Origin: Chloroflexota bacterium
GTDB taxonomy: Bacteria; Chloroflexota; UBA6077
Direction of reading: 5' to 3'
DNA: 13,517 nucleotides
Assembly (NCBI GenBank): GCA_021806765.1
Contig: JAJZQR010000137.1
Location: forward strand, 1-13,517
Positions within the stretch are counted from its first letter, which is position 1, and each line of letters begins with the position of its first letter. Positions 7,415-13,517 of this stretch are shown here, piece after piece. The notes beneath the pieces were generated by a model that searched no databases, was not told where the DNA came from, and was given only the letters and a program-made list of their open reading frames with translations. Position numbers and translations under genes: made by a program.

Positions 7415-8058
7415 TCAGCCCCACCGCCCACATCTACCCCAACGTCCAGTTAGGGGAGAGCATCGAGGTCGGCGACTTCGTGGTGCTGGGGGTGCCACCC
7501 CGGGGGAAGGCCGATGGAGAGTTACCGACGGTGATCGGGGCCGGTGCCGTCATCCGGTCTCACACCGTCATCTACGCGGGCAACGTCATAGGCAGAGGAT
7601 TCCAGACCGGCCACCACACAATGGTCCGGGAGGGGAATCAGATCGGGGATGACGTCAGCATCGGCACGAGTTCCGTAGTGGAGCACCACGTACAGATCGC
7701 CAACCACGTGCGCATCCACAGCCAGGCCTTCGTTCCGGAGTACTCGACTCTGGAGGAAGGTGCCTGGATCGGCCCCAACGTGGTGTTGACCAACGCACCC
7801 CATCCCCTGTGTCCCAAGGCGAAAGAGTGTCTGAAAGGCCCCACCCTCAAGAGGGGGGCCAAGATCGGGGCCAACTCCACTATCCTGCCCTTCCTCACCA
7901 TCGGTGAGGACGCCCTGGTGGGAGCAGGGTCGGTGGTGGTGGAGAACGTGCCACCCCGAGCCGTGGTGGCAGGCAACCCCGCTCGGGTGATCAAGTCTAT
8001 CGACCAGCTGACCTGCCCGGTGGAGCTAATCGACAGGCCTTACGGAGGTGAACGATGA
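7411..8058 (+). CDS. wbpD: Left-handed beta-helix (hexapeptide) N-acetyltransferase, WbpD/WlbB-like
   Basis: 215-residue acyltransferase made of hexapeptide repeats from near the N-terminus ([20 protein letters not shown]) to about residue 195. A loop around [27 protein letters not shown] holds candidate catalytic histidines. [16 protein letters not shown] and [49 protein letters not shown] are typical of sugar-nucleotide N-acetyltransferases. The predicted reaction is acetyl-CoA-dependent acetylation of the 3-amino group made by the neighbouring aminotransferase. The start is GTG 7411, preceded by AGGAGGT (7401-7407, a rather short spacer); it overlaps the upstream TGA by 4 bp. The frame is open farther upstream but that part is a shadow of the dehydrogenase gene. 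The end overlaps the next gene as ATGA. Function is strong at family level; the exact substrate is by context. Confidence 0.82.
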   Translation: MISPTAHIYPNVQLGESIEVGDFVVLGVPPRGKADGELPTVIGAGAVIRSHTVIYAGNVIGRGFQTGHHTMVREGNQIGDDVSIGTSSVVEHHVQIANHVRIHSQAFVPEYSTLEEGAWIGPNVVLTNAPHPLCPKAKECLKGPTLKRGAKIGANSTILPFLTIGEDALVGAGSVVVENVPPRAVVAGNPARVIKSIDQLTCPVELIDRPYGGER

Positions 8059-9155
8059 AGATCGAACTCTGCGACCTGAAAGCCCAGTACGCCACCATCC
8101 AACCCGAGATCGACGACGCCATCAAGAGCGTCCTCGCCAACACCAACTTCATCCAGGGCAAGGATGTGCGGCTTCTGGAGCAGGAGTTTGCGGCCTTCTC
8201 CGGGGCCCGGTTCGGCGTCGCAACCGCCTCGGGCACCGACGCCCTGCATCTGGCTTTGATGGCCCTGGGGGTCGGCCCCGGAGACGAGGTGATCACCACC
8301 CCCCACACCTTCACCGCCACGGCTGAGCCGGTATGCCATTGCGGCGGGAAGCCGGTCTTCGTGGACATCGATCCGCGCACCTACAACATCGATCCGGCCA
8401 GGATCGAGGAGAAGATCACCCCTCGCACCAAGGTGATCATGCCGGTGCACCTGTACGGGCAGCCTGCCGACATGGATCCGATCCTGGAGGTAGCCGGTCG
8501 CCACGGTATCCCGGTCCTGGAGGACGCCGCTCAGGCCCACGGAGCAGAGTACAAGGGAAGACGAGTGGGCACCCTGGGTGTAGCAGCCTGCTTCAGCTTC
8601 TACCCCGGCAAGAACCTGGGTTCCTATGGCGATGCGGGGATGATCGTAACCAACGACCAGAAACTGGCCGAGTGGTGCGCCATGATGGCCGACCACGGCC
8701 GCACCGAGAAGTACTCCCACAGCCACGTCGGCTACGGCAAACGGATGGATACCCTTCAGGCCGCCGTCCTGCGGGTGAAGCTGCGCCACCTGGAGAAGTG
8801 GACCACGGCCCGAAGGGAGGGCGCCGCCGCCTACACTCGGATGCTGGCGGGGCTGGTGGAAACCCCTTACGAGCCCGACTGGGCGAAGGGAGTCTACCAC
8901 CAGTACGTGATACGGGTGCCCAACCGGGACCAACTGTTCAAGCAGATGAGAGAGGCTGGGGTAGGCGTGGGCATCCACTACCCCATCCCGCTGCACCTGC
9001 AACCGGCCTACGCCTCGCAGGGTTATCGCGCTGGGGACTTCCCGGAGACCGAAAAGGCCGCGGCTTCCGTGCTCTCTCTCCCTCTCTATCCCGAGATGAG
9101 CGACGAGCAGAGGAAGTACGTGGTGGAGCAACTGCGGAGGGCGCTGGCCTCCTAG
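8055..9155 (+). CDS. wbpE: DegT/DnrJ/EryC1/StrS PLP-dependent sugar aminotransferase, WbpE/WlbC-like
   Basis: 366-residue PLP enzyme. Landmarks in order: [11 protein letters not shown] (59-67) binding the PLP phosphate, [49 protein letters not shown] (D157 and Q160 near the PLP ring), and [18 protein letters not shown] with K186 the expected Schiff-base lysine. [18 protein letters not shown] and [15 protein letters not shown] complete the family pattern. The predicted role is transfer of an amino group, usually from glutamate, to the C3 ketone produced by the upstream dehydrogenase, giving UDP-GlcNAc(3NH2)A for the acetyltransferase. ATG 8055 follows GGAGGTGA (8044-8051) and overlaps the preceding stop by 4 bp. 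The three genes are coupled by GTGA and ATGA junctions and their order is that of wbpB-D-E and wlbA-B-C. Start and family are secure; the exact sugar is inferred. Confidence 0.86.
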   Translation: MKIELCDLKAQYATIQPEIDDAIKSVLANTNFIQGKDVRLLEQEFAAFSGARFGVATASGTDALHLALMALGVGPGDEVITTPHTFTATAEPVCHCGGKPVFVDIDPRTYNIDPARIEEKITPRTKVIMPVHLYGQPADMDPILEVAGRHGIPVLEDAAQAHGAEYKGRRVGTLGVAACFSFYPGKNLGSYGDAGMIVTNDQKLAEWCAMMADHGRTEKYSHSHVGYGKRMDTLQAAVLRVKLRHLEKWTTARREGAAAYTRMLAGLVETPYEPDWAKGVYHQYVIRVPNRDQLFKQMREAGVGVGIHYPIPLHLQPAYASQGYRAGDFPETEKAAASVLSLPLYPEMSDEQRKYVVEQLRRALAS

Positions 9156-9175
9156 CCTAAGGTGCCCATCAGAAC

Positions 9176-9238
9176 CACGGAGGCACGGAGTACACGGAGA
9201 AAACTGATGAATGGCTCCGTGCTCTCTGTGTCTCCGTG
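9176..9238. repeat. Palindromic intergenic repeat built on CACGGAG
   Basis: The left arm 9176-9199 contains three CACGGAG copies (9176-9182, 9184-9190, 9193-9199). The right arm 9215-9238 has CTCCGTG at 9215-9221 and 9232-9238. The 24-nt arms pair at 20 positions with a 15-nt A-rich loop (9200-9214). This looks like a dispersed non-autonomous intergenic repeat. It separates the sugar cassette from the next glycosyltransferase and may form an RNA hairpin; no T-run follows. The remainder of the 143-bp spacer shows nothing else recognisable. Confidence 0.82.
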
Positions 9239-9298
9239 ATGAGTATTGTGTGGCCTCTGCGCTCTCGGGTACTCTACAGTCAGGCGGATCCTTCGCTG

Positions 9299-10378
9299 AT
9301 GCGAGTTCTGTTCGTCACACAGATCGTCGACCGTACCGACGACAATCTGGGCGCCGTCCACGGCTGGATCGCGGCCATGGCCAGGGAGGTGGAGGCGGTC
9401 CACGTCCTGGCCCTGCGAACGGGCGTGGTCGATTTGCCTCCCAACGTCTCCGTTCACTCCCTGGGAAAAGAGCTGGGGAACGGCAAGCTGCGCCAATTCT
9501 GGACCTTCAACTCGGTGGTGGGGGGACTGGTCCTGCGCCGTCAGGTAGACGTCTTCTTCCCCCACATGGTGCCCCGCTACGCTTTGCTGGTGGCCCCCTA
9601 CCGCCTGCTGTTCCGCATCCCGACGGTAATGTGGTACGCCCACAACACGGCGGACCTGAAACTCAAGCTGGCCGCCCGGTTCGTGGACCGGTTTGTCACC
9701 GTGTCCAGGGATAGCTTCCCCCTGGGGCCTGCCAAGTGCGAGGTGGTGGGCCACGGCATCGATACCGATCACTTCAGGCCGGCGGAAGCCGGCCCCAACC
9801 GCGCCGAGCCCGAAAAGCTGCGCTTCCTCAGCCTGGGTCGCATCTCACCCCGCAAGGAGCTGGACACCCTGATCTCAGCTGGGGATCTGTTGGTGAACCG
9901 TTGGGGGCATCGAAACATCCAGTTCGTCGTGGCGGGGGCGCCCCTGGCACCCGAAGACCATACCTACTACGCTCGTCTGAAAGCCCGGGTCCAGGATCTG
10001 GGGCTTGAAAGCCACTTCCAGTTCACCGGTGGGATCCCCCACTCGGAAACGGTGCGACAGCTCCAGGCCTGCGACTTCTTCGTCAACATGCACGTCGAGG
10101 GGGGGCTCGGCAAGGCGGTGCTGGAGGCGATGAGCTGCGGGAAACCGGCCTTCGTCTCTACCCCCACCTACTACGAAGGTTTCCCCCTATACCGGGACAC
10201 CTTCCTCTTCGCCCCCAGGGATCCCAACAGCCTGGCGGAGAAGATGCGCGCAGCTCTGGCACAGCCGGAAGGGGAGCGGAAGAGGGTGGGGGACACCCTG
10301 CGCAACTGGGTCGTCCAGGAGCACGACGTCCGGCGGCAGATGTCCCGCATAGTCCAGCTGTTCCGCACAGCGAGATGA
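9299..10378 (+). CDS. GT4-like glycosyltransferase with a variant EX7E motif
   Basis: 359-residue GT-B glycosyltransferase. MRVLFVTQIVDR is the usual first strand, VMWYAHNTADLKLKLAARFVDRFVTVS the acceptor/hinge region, and VVGHGIDTDHF the link to the donor domain. The donor domain carries FLSLGRISPRKELDTLI, FQFTGGIPHSETVRQL and MHVEGGLGKAVLEAMSCGKPAFVS. In that last block the two glutamates are eight residues apart instead of seven; in the canonical register the first Glu is replaced by Gly. It may belong to a subfamily with a TGSLDK-like loop (inference). ATG 9299 is chosen because it yields the family N-terminus and follows AGGCGGA (9282-9288). Earlier in-frame starts at 9236 and 9239 begin in the CACGGAG repeat and add an unconvincing leader. 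Donor and acceptor are unknown. Confidence 0.83.
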   Translation: MRVLFVTQIVDRTDDNLGAVHGWIAAMAREVEAVHVLALRTGVVDLPPNVSVHSLGKELGNGKLRQFWTFNSVVGGLVLRRQVDVFFPHMVPRYALLVAPYRLLFRIPTVMWYAHNTADLKLKLAARFVDRFVTVSRDSFPLGPAKCEVVGHGIDTDHFRPAEAGPNRAEPEKLRFLSLGRISPRKELDTLISAGDLLVNRWGHRNIQFVVAGAPLAPEDHTYYARLKARVQDLGLESHFQFTGGIPHSETVRQLQACDFFVNMHVEGGLGKAVLEAMSCGKPAFVSTPTYYEGFPLYRDTFLFAPRDPNSLAEKMRAALAQPEGERKRVGDTLRNWVVQEHDVRRQMSRIVQLFRTAR

Positions 10379-10382
10379 GAGA

Positions 10383-10389
10383 GGGAGGA
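10383..10389 (+). promoter_or_regulatory. Shine-Dalgarno positioned for a non-canonical ATC start
   Basis: GGGAGGA (10383-10389) is followed after 5 nt by ATC at 10395, in frame with the deacetylase gene. The first canonical start, GTG 10410, is 20 nt downstream of the site, which is too far for normal initiation. Confidence 0.5.
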
Positions 10390-10409
10390 TCGCCATCCAA
10401 GTTCGGGTA

Positions 10410-12077
10410 GTGCTCAACGGCAATGCCGCGCGCAGTAGCCAGGCTCGTTACGCCCTGGAAGTGCTCCTCTCCACCGTGGGAGTACCCTACGAGTTCGCCC
10501 CCGACCTGGATGAGGCTGTCGGACGGGGGTCCGCTCGCCGCGCCTTCCTGGTGGTCGGCCAAGAGGATACGCAGCAAATCGGTCACCTGGCCCGGCTGAC
10601 AGCCGTGGTGGTGCTGCCCAGCCCCAACGTGGGGGAGACGGGGAGACGGGGAGACGGGGAGAGCCATCACTCATCGCTCGATCCGAGGCAGTTCACGGTC
10701 CTGGAGGAACCGACGGGCGGGGGATACATCCTCCGCATCTCGGGCGACCTGGTCGGCGCCACTTTCGCCGTCCTGGCCCGCGCCGAGGAGTACACGACGG
10801 CGGCCCGAGATCAGCACGACCGCTTCCAGTGGGCCAACAGCGAGCTGGATCCCCCGGAACTGGCGGTCCGTCCCCTGGTGAGCGAGTACGCCCAACTGCT
10901 CCTGGCCTCCTTGAAGGAAGCCTGCGCCCAGGCCCGTCTCCCAATGGTCCGAAAGGAATTCTGGCCCCTGGGGCGCCCCATGGCCGGATGCCTCACCCAC
11001 GACGTGGACGTGGTCCGGCGAGGTAAACTGCCTCGTGGGGTCGCGATCAGGGACGTCAGGGGCATTCTCTCCAGCGCCGCTCGCAGGGAGTGGGGAGTGG
11101 CAACGACGCGAGCAGCCACCATCGCCCGCACCGTTGCCAGTGCCCAGGATCCCTATTGGTCCTTCGACCGCATCTCATCCCTGGAGACCAAACACGACTA
11201 CCGCTCCACCTACTACTTCATGGCGGGCCACCACCATCCCGAGGATGCCAGTTACGACCTGGACAAGCCTCCCATGACGCAGCTAATGCGTGCCCTGGCG
11301 GAATCAGGGTGTGAGATCGGGCTGCACGGCAGCTACGCCTCCTACGCCGACACACCCCTCCTCCGGTCTCAGAAGGACGATCTGGAGAAACGGACAGGCC
11401 ATGCCGTGGTGGGTCACCGCAACCATCTCCTCAGATTCCGAGTGCCGGGCTCCTGGAGGGCCCAGGAAATGGCCGGCTTCTCCTACGACGCTACCCTGGG
11501 CTTCCACGATCGAGAGGGTTTGCGGGGGGGTCACGCATTCCCCTTCCACCCCTACGATCTGGCAGCCGGCCGGAGCTTCGACCTGATGGAGATCCCCCTG
11601 GCCATCATGGACGTGGGGCTGATGAAGTATCGGAAGCTCCGGGGAGAGAAAATGCTCCGCGCCACACTCTCCACTCTGGAGCAGATCCGCAAGGTGAACG
11701 GTTTGGCGACCCTGCTGTGGCACAATCACACCTTCTACGACCCCGAGTACCCGGACTCGGGGCGGGCTTACGCGACGGCCCTGGACTGGTTGGCAGAGCA
11801 AGACGCCCACGTAGCCACGGGGAAGGAGATCGACGGCTGGTGGAGGGCACGAGCGGCGGTGAGGCTGTCGCCACTCCGAGAGGGACGAACGGGCTGGCGG
11901 ATGGATTGTCCCCGGGAGATCAAGGGACTGGTACTCCGCATCAACCTACCGGATCCTCAGGCCTCCCTTCGGGTACGAGGGCAAGTTCCGCTGGCGGTCA
12001 AGCGGGACGGCGCCGAGTACTTGCTGGAGTTCGGGACGCTGCCCGCCGGATTCACCATGGAACTCGAGTACGCATGA
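10410..12077 (+). CDS. Polysaccharide deacetylase (NodB/CE4-like) family protein
   Basis: About 555 residues from GTG 10410. An N-terminal domain of roughly 190 residues of unknown role precedes a NodB-like core. Core landmarks are GCLTHDVD (T196-D200, the metal-binding first motif, a variant of TFDDG), ETKHDYRSTYYFMAGHHH (259-276), CEIGLHGSYASYAD (H306), VVGHRNHLLRF (R337) and LLWHNHTFYD (H438, H440). CE4 enzymes remove N- or O-acetyl groups using a metal ion; THDVD proteins in glycan loci are common but mostly uncharacterised. There is no signal peptide, so action in the cytoplasm is possible. The true start may be ATC 10395, which has a well-placed ribosome site and restores a first strand IQVRVVLNG. 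An 8-bp tandem repeat (10632-10663) encodes residues 75-85, a low-complexity loop. The stop overlaps the next gene as ATGA. Domain assignment is solid; substrate unknown. Confidence 0.82.
   Translation: MLNGNAARSSQARYALEVLLSTVGVPYEFAPDLDEAVGRGSARRAFLVVGQEDTQQIGHLARLTAVVVLPSPNVGETGRRGDGESHHSSLDPRQFTVLEEPTGGGYILRISGDLVGATFAVLARAEEYTTAARDQHDRFQWANSELDPPELAVRPLVSEYAQLLLASLKEACAQARLPMVRKEFWPLGRPMAGCLTHDVDVVRRGKLPRGVAIRDVRGILSSAARREWGVATTRAATIARTVASAQDPYWSFDRISSLETKHDYRSTYYFMAGHHHPEDASYDLDKPPMTQLMRALAESGCEIGLHGSYASYADTPLLRSQKDDLEKRTGHAVVGHRNHLLRFRVPGSWRAQEMAGFSYDATLGFHDREGLRGGHAFPFHPYDLAAGRSFDLMEIPLAIMDVGLMKYRKLRGEKMLRATLSTLEQIRKVNGLATLLWHNHTFYDPEYPDSGRAYATALDWLAEQDAHVATGKEIDGWWRARAAVRLSPLREGRTGWRMDCPREIKGLVLRINLPDPQASLRVRGQVPLAVKRDGAEYLLEFGTLPAGFTMELEYA
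10632..10663. repeat. Octanucleotide tandem repeat GGGGAGAC inside the deacetylase gene
   Basis: Units at 10632-10639, 10640-10647 and 10648-10655 are identical (GGGGAGAC); a fourth, 10656-10663, is GGGGAGAG. They encode about residues 75-85 (GETGRRGDGES). The unit length is not a multiple of three, so gain or loss of one unit would shift the reading frame. Confidence 0.92.
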
Positions 12078-13246
12078 AGCTGCTCTACCTGGCCAACAAC
12101 AGGATACCCAGCGAGAAGGCCAACAGCCTTCAGATCATGCAGATGTGCCAGGCCTTTCGGCTTCAAGGAGCCGACGTCGAGCTGGTCGTGCCCCAGCGGA
12201 AGCAGCCGAAGGTGATGCGCTCCGTCCCCGACCCCTTCGCCTACTACGGACTGAAGGCCCGTTTCCCCATCGTCCGGCTGCCCTGCGCGGACGCCTTGGA
12301 GGTCGCGCCCGCCGTCCTCCAGCATCCGGCCTTTGTCCTGCAGTCGTCCTCCTTCGCCCTGGCCGTGGCAGGCTACCTGTCAGCCCACCGTGCCGAAGTC
12401 TACTACTCCAGGGACCCCCTTTCGACGGTGCTGCTGGCCCTCGCCCCGGCCTCCATCCGAAAGAGATCGGTCTACGAGGCCCACACCTTTCCGGGTCCCG
12501 GACAAAGAAGGGATCTGCACCTCTGGGCAGCAAGACGGATCGGCCGAGTGGTGTGCATCAGCCATGGGCTGGCAGAGGAGTATCGGTCCCGGGGCGTGGC
12601 GGACCACAGGATCCTGGTGGCGCCGGACGCCGTCGACCTGGATCGCTTTCGCGATGAACCCGAGAAAGGCGAGGCCCGAAGGCAGCTGGGCATCCGTCAG
12701 GATGCCACCGTGGTGTGCTACACGGGGCACCTGTACCCCTGGAAAGGCGCCCACACCCTGGCCCTGGCCTCGAAGTTGATGCCTGCCAACTACTTAGTGT
12801 ACCTTGTCGGCGGGACCGAGGAGGACCGCAACGCGCTCCAACGACTCACCGTCGAGAAGGGTCTGAGCAGGGTAGAACTGGTGGGGCACGTGCCCCCCGA
12901 CCGAGTGATCAGCTACCTGGCCGCTGCGGACGTGCTGGTGCTGCCCAACTCGTCCAACGACCTCCGGTCCAGCCGCTACACCTCGCCCATGAAGATGTTC
13001 GAGTATATGGCGGCCGGACGGCCGATAGTGGCATCGAGGCTGCCGTCCCTGGAGGAAGTGCTGCGAGACGGCGAGAACAGCCTGCTGGTGGAACCCGACA
13101 GCCCGATCGCCCTGGCCAATGGCATCGCGAAGCTGCTGGACAACCCCGATCTCGGCCAGAGGATTGCTGCGAGAGCGTGGCAAGAGGTCCAGGTTTGCTC
13201 CTGGGAAGCTAGGGCCAGCGCAGTTCTGTCGTTCCTCAGGGGATGA
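12074..13246 (+). CDS. GT4 family glycosyltransferase (GT-B fold)
   Basis: 390-residue GT4-type glycosyltransferase. The N-terminus MKLLYLANNRIPSEKANSLQ and the segment VYYSRDPLSTVLLAL, then VYEAHTFPGP, are typical of GT4 enzymes in capsule and O-antigen loci. The donor domain has VVCYTGHLYPWKGAHTLALA, LVYLVGGTEED, LVGHVPPDRVISYLAAADVLVLPN and SRYTSPMKMFEYMAAGRPIVAS. Here the second Glu of EX7E is present (FEYMAAG) while the first is replaced; the SPMKMFEYMA form occurs in many GT4 members, so activity is not excluded. ATG 12074 overlaps the deacetylase stop as ATGA; the frame is open further upstream only as a shadow of that gene. No strong ribosome site is visible, which fits translational coupling. 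The 3' end overlaps the end of the convergent YfhO-like gene by 11 bp. Confidence 0.87.
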   Translation: MKLLYLANNRIPSEKANSLQIMQMCQAFRLQGADVELVVPQRKQPKVMRSVPDPFAYYGLKARFPIVRLPCADALEVAPAVLQHPAFVLQSSSFALAVAGYLSAHRAEVYYSRDPLSTVLLALAPASIRKRSVYEAHTFPGPGQRRDLHLWAARRIGRVVCISHGLAEEYRSRGVADHRILVAPDAVDLDRFRDEPEKGEARRQLGIRQDATVVCYTGHLYPWKGAHTLALASKLMPANYLVYLVGGTEEDRNALQRLTVEKGLSRVELVGHVPPDRVISYLAAADVLVLPNSSNDLRSSRYTSPMKMFEYMAAGRPIVASRLPSLEEVLRDGENSLLVEPDSPIALANGIAKLLDNPDLGQRIAARAWQEVQVCSWEARASAVLSFLRG

Positions 13247-13517
13247 TCTGATCGTCCATCTTGGGATTGTGTCCCGCCGAGCGACGCTGGAGAACTGCAC
13301 TCACCGCAGGAACGGCCAGCAGCAGAATCAGGCTTCCCAGACTTACCGCCAGCCCCTGCCGCAGGAAGGGTGCCTCGTAGCGGAACACCACCTGGTGGTC
13401 GCCCGCGCCCCGAAGGGGAACGGCCCGACCGGCGAAGTCGGCGGCAAGGATTGGCTCCTCCCGACCGTCCACCGTAGCAGTCCAGCCGGGCAGCATGAAA
13501 TCCATCAGCACCAGAAA
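13236..13517 (-). CDS. YfhO-family membrane protein, C-terminal fragment (5' end beyond window)
   Basis: The reading frame enters from the window edge on the - strand and stops with TGA at 13238-13236, showing the last 93 residues. LPGWTATVDGREEPILAAD, then FAGRAVPLRGAGDHQVVFRYEAP, matches the C-terminal PGW.A..DG...........RAV.....H.V.FR.EP signature of YfhO proteins and parallels the C-terminus of the gene at the other end of the window. A final hydrophobic helix (LAVSLGSLILLLAVPAVSAVL) and a short charged tail follow. This is a second YfhO-type, probably GT-C-fold, membrane protein. It converges with and overlaps the last GT4 gene by 11 bp. The apparent GTG/ATG starts near 13511-13503 are internal. 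Confidence 0.8.
   Translation of the reverse strand, partial: FLVLMDFMLPGWTATVDGREEPILAADFAGRAVPLRGAGDHQVVFRYEAPFLRQGLAVSLGSLILLLAVPAVSAVLQRRSAGHNPKMDDQIIP

Noticed and set aside
9236..9298. Upstream start for the third glycosyltransferase
   Set aside because: It begins inside the CACGGAG palindrome and adds a leader unlike GT4 N-termini; ATG 9299 gives MRVLFVTQ.
11717..12073. Upstream extension of the last glycosyltransferase frame
   Set aside because: It overlaps the deacetylase coding sequence and reads as out-of-frame shadow; ATG 12074 in the ATGA junction is the natural start.

Overview
This is a GC-rich bacterial segment carrying most of a surface-glycan (cell-envelope polysaccharide or glycolipid) biosynthesis locus. 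Ten genes run on the + strand and the 3' end of one converging gene lies on the - strand. No RNA gene, transposase, CRISPR array or phage gene was seen. The lineage cannot be fixed from the sequence. The GC-rich coding, strong purine-rich ribosome binding sites, large YfhO-type membrane proteins and several kinds of short intergenic repeat would fit a Chloroflexota-type genome, but that is inference only.

Layout. 1-2600: YfhO-family polytopic membrane protein, cut at its N-terminus by the window edge. 2590-2781: small Trm112-like zinc-ribbon protein. 2782-2875: repeat-rich spacer. 2876-3931: radical SAM/SPASM enzyme. 3928-5079 and 5090-6277: two GT4 glycosyltransferases. 6278-6358: spacer with a 17-bp inverted repeat. 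6359-9155: a tightly overlapping three-gene cassette (Gfo/Idh/MocA sugar dehydrogenase, left-handed beta-helix acetyltransferase, DegT/DnrJ/EryC1/StrS aminotransferase) whose composition and order match WbpB-WbpD-WbpE (WlbA-WlbB-WlbC). 9156-9298: spacer with a palindromic CACGGAG element. 9299-10378: third GT4. 10410-12077: NodB/CE4-like polysaccharide deacetylase family protein with an in-frame octanucleotide repeat. 12074-13246: fourth GT4. 13236-13517 (-): C-terminal end of a second YfhO-family protein, convergent with the last GT4.

How the genes may work together (inference). The three-gene cassette is expected to install a 3-acetamido group on a UDP-linked uronic acid, giving UDP-GlcNAc3NAcA or a close relative. 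The four cytoplasmic GT4 enzymes would add this and other sugars to a growing lipid-linked chain. The deacetylase-like protein may trim acetyl groups, and the YfhO-type GT-C proteins may add sugars on the outer face of the membrane. The role of the radical SAM enzyme is unknown. The UDP-GlcNAc 6-dehydrogenase (WbpA), a flippase, a polymerase and an initiating phosphoglycosyltransferase are not in the window, so the locus probably extends beyond it or uses genes elsewhere.

The most unusual features are the short repeats: heptad repeats that supply the stop codons of two genes, a long hairpin between a glycosyltransferase and the sugar cassette, a palindromic CACGGAG element, and an 8-bp tandem repeat inside the deacetylase gene where slippage would shift the frame. 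The deacetylase gene also has a Shine-Dalgarno sequence placed for a non-canonical ATC start.
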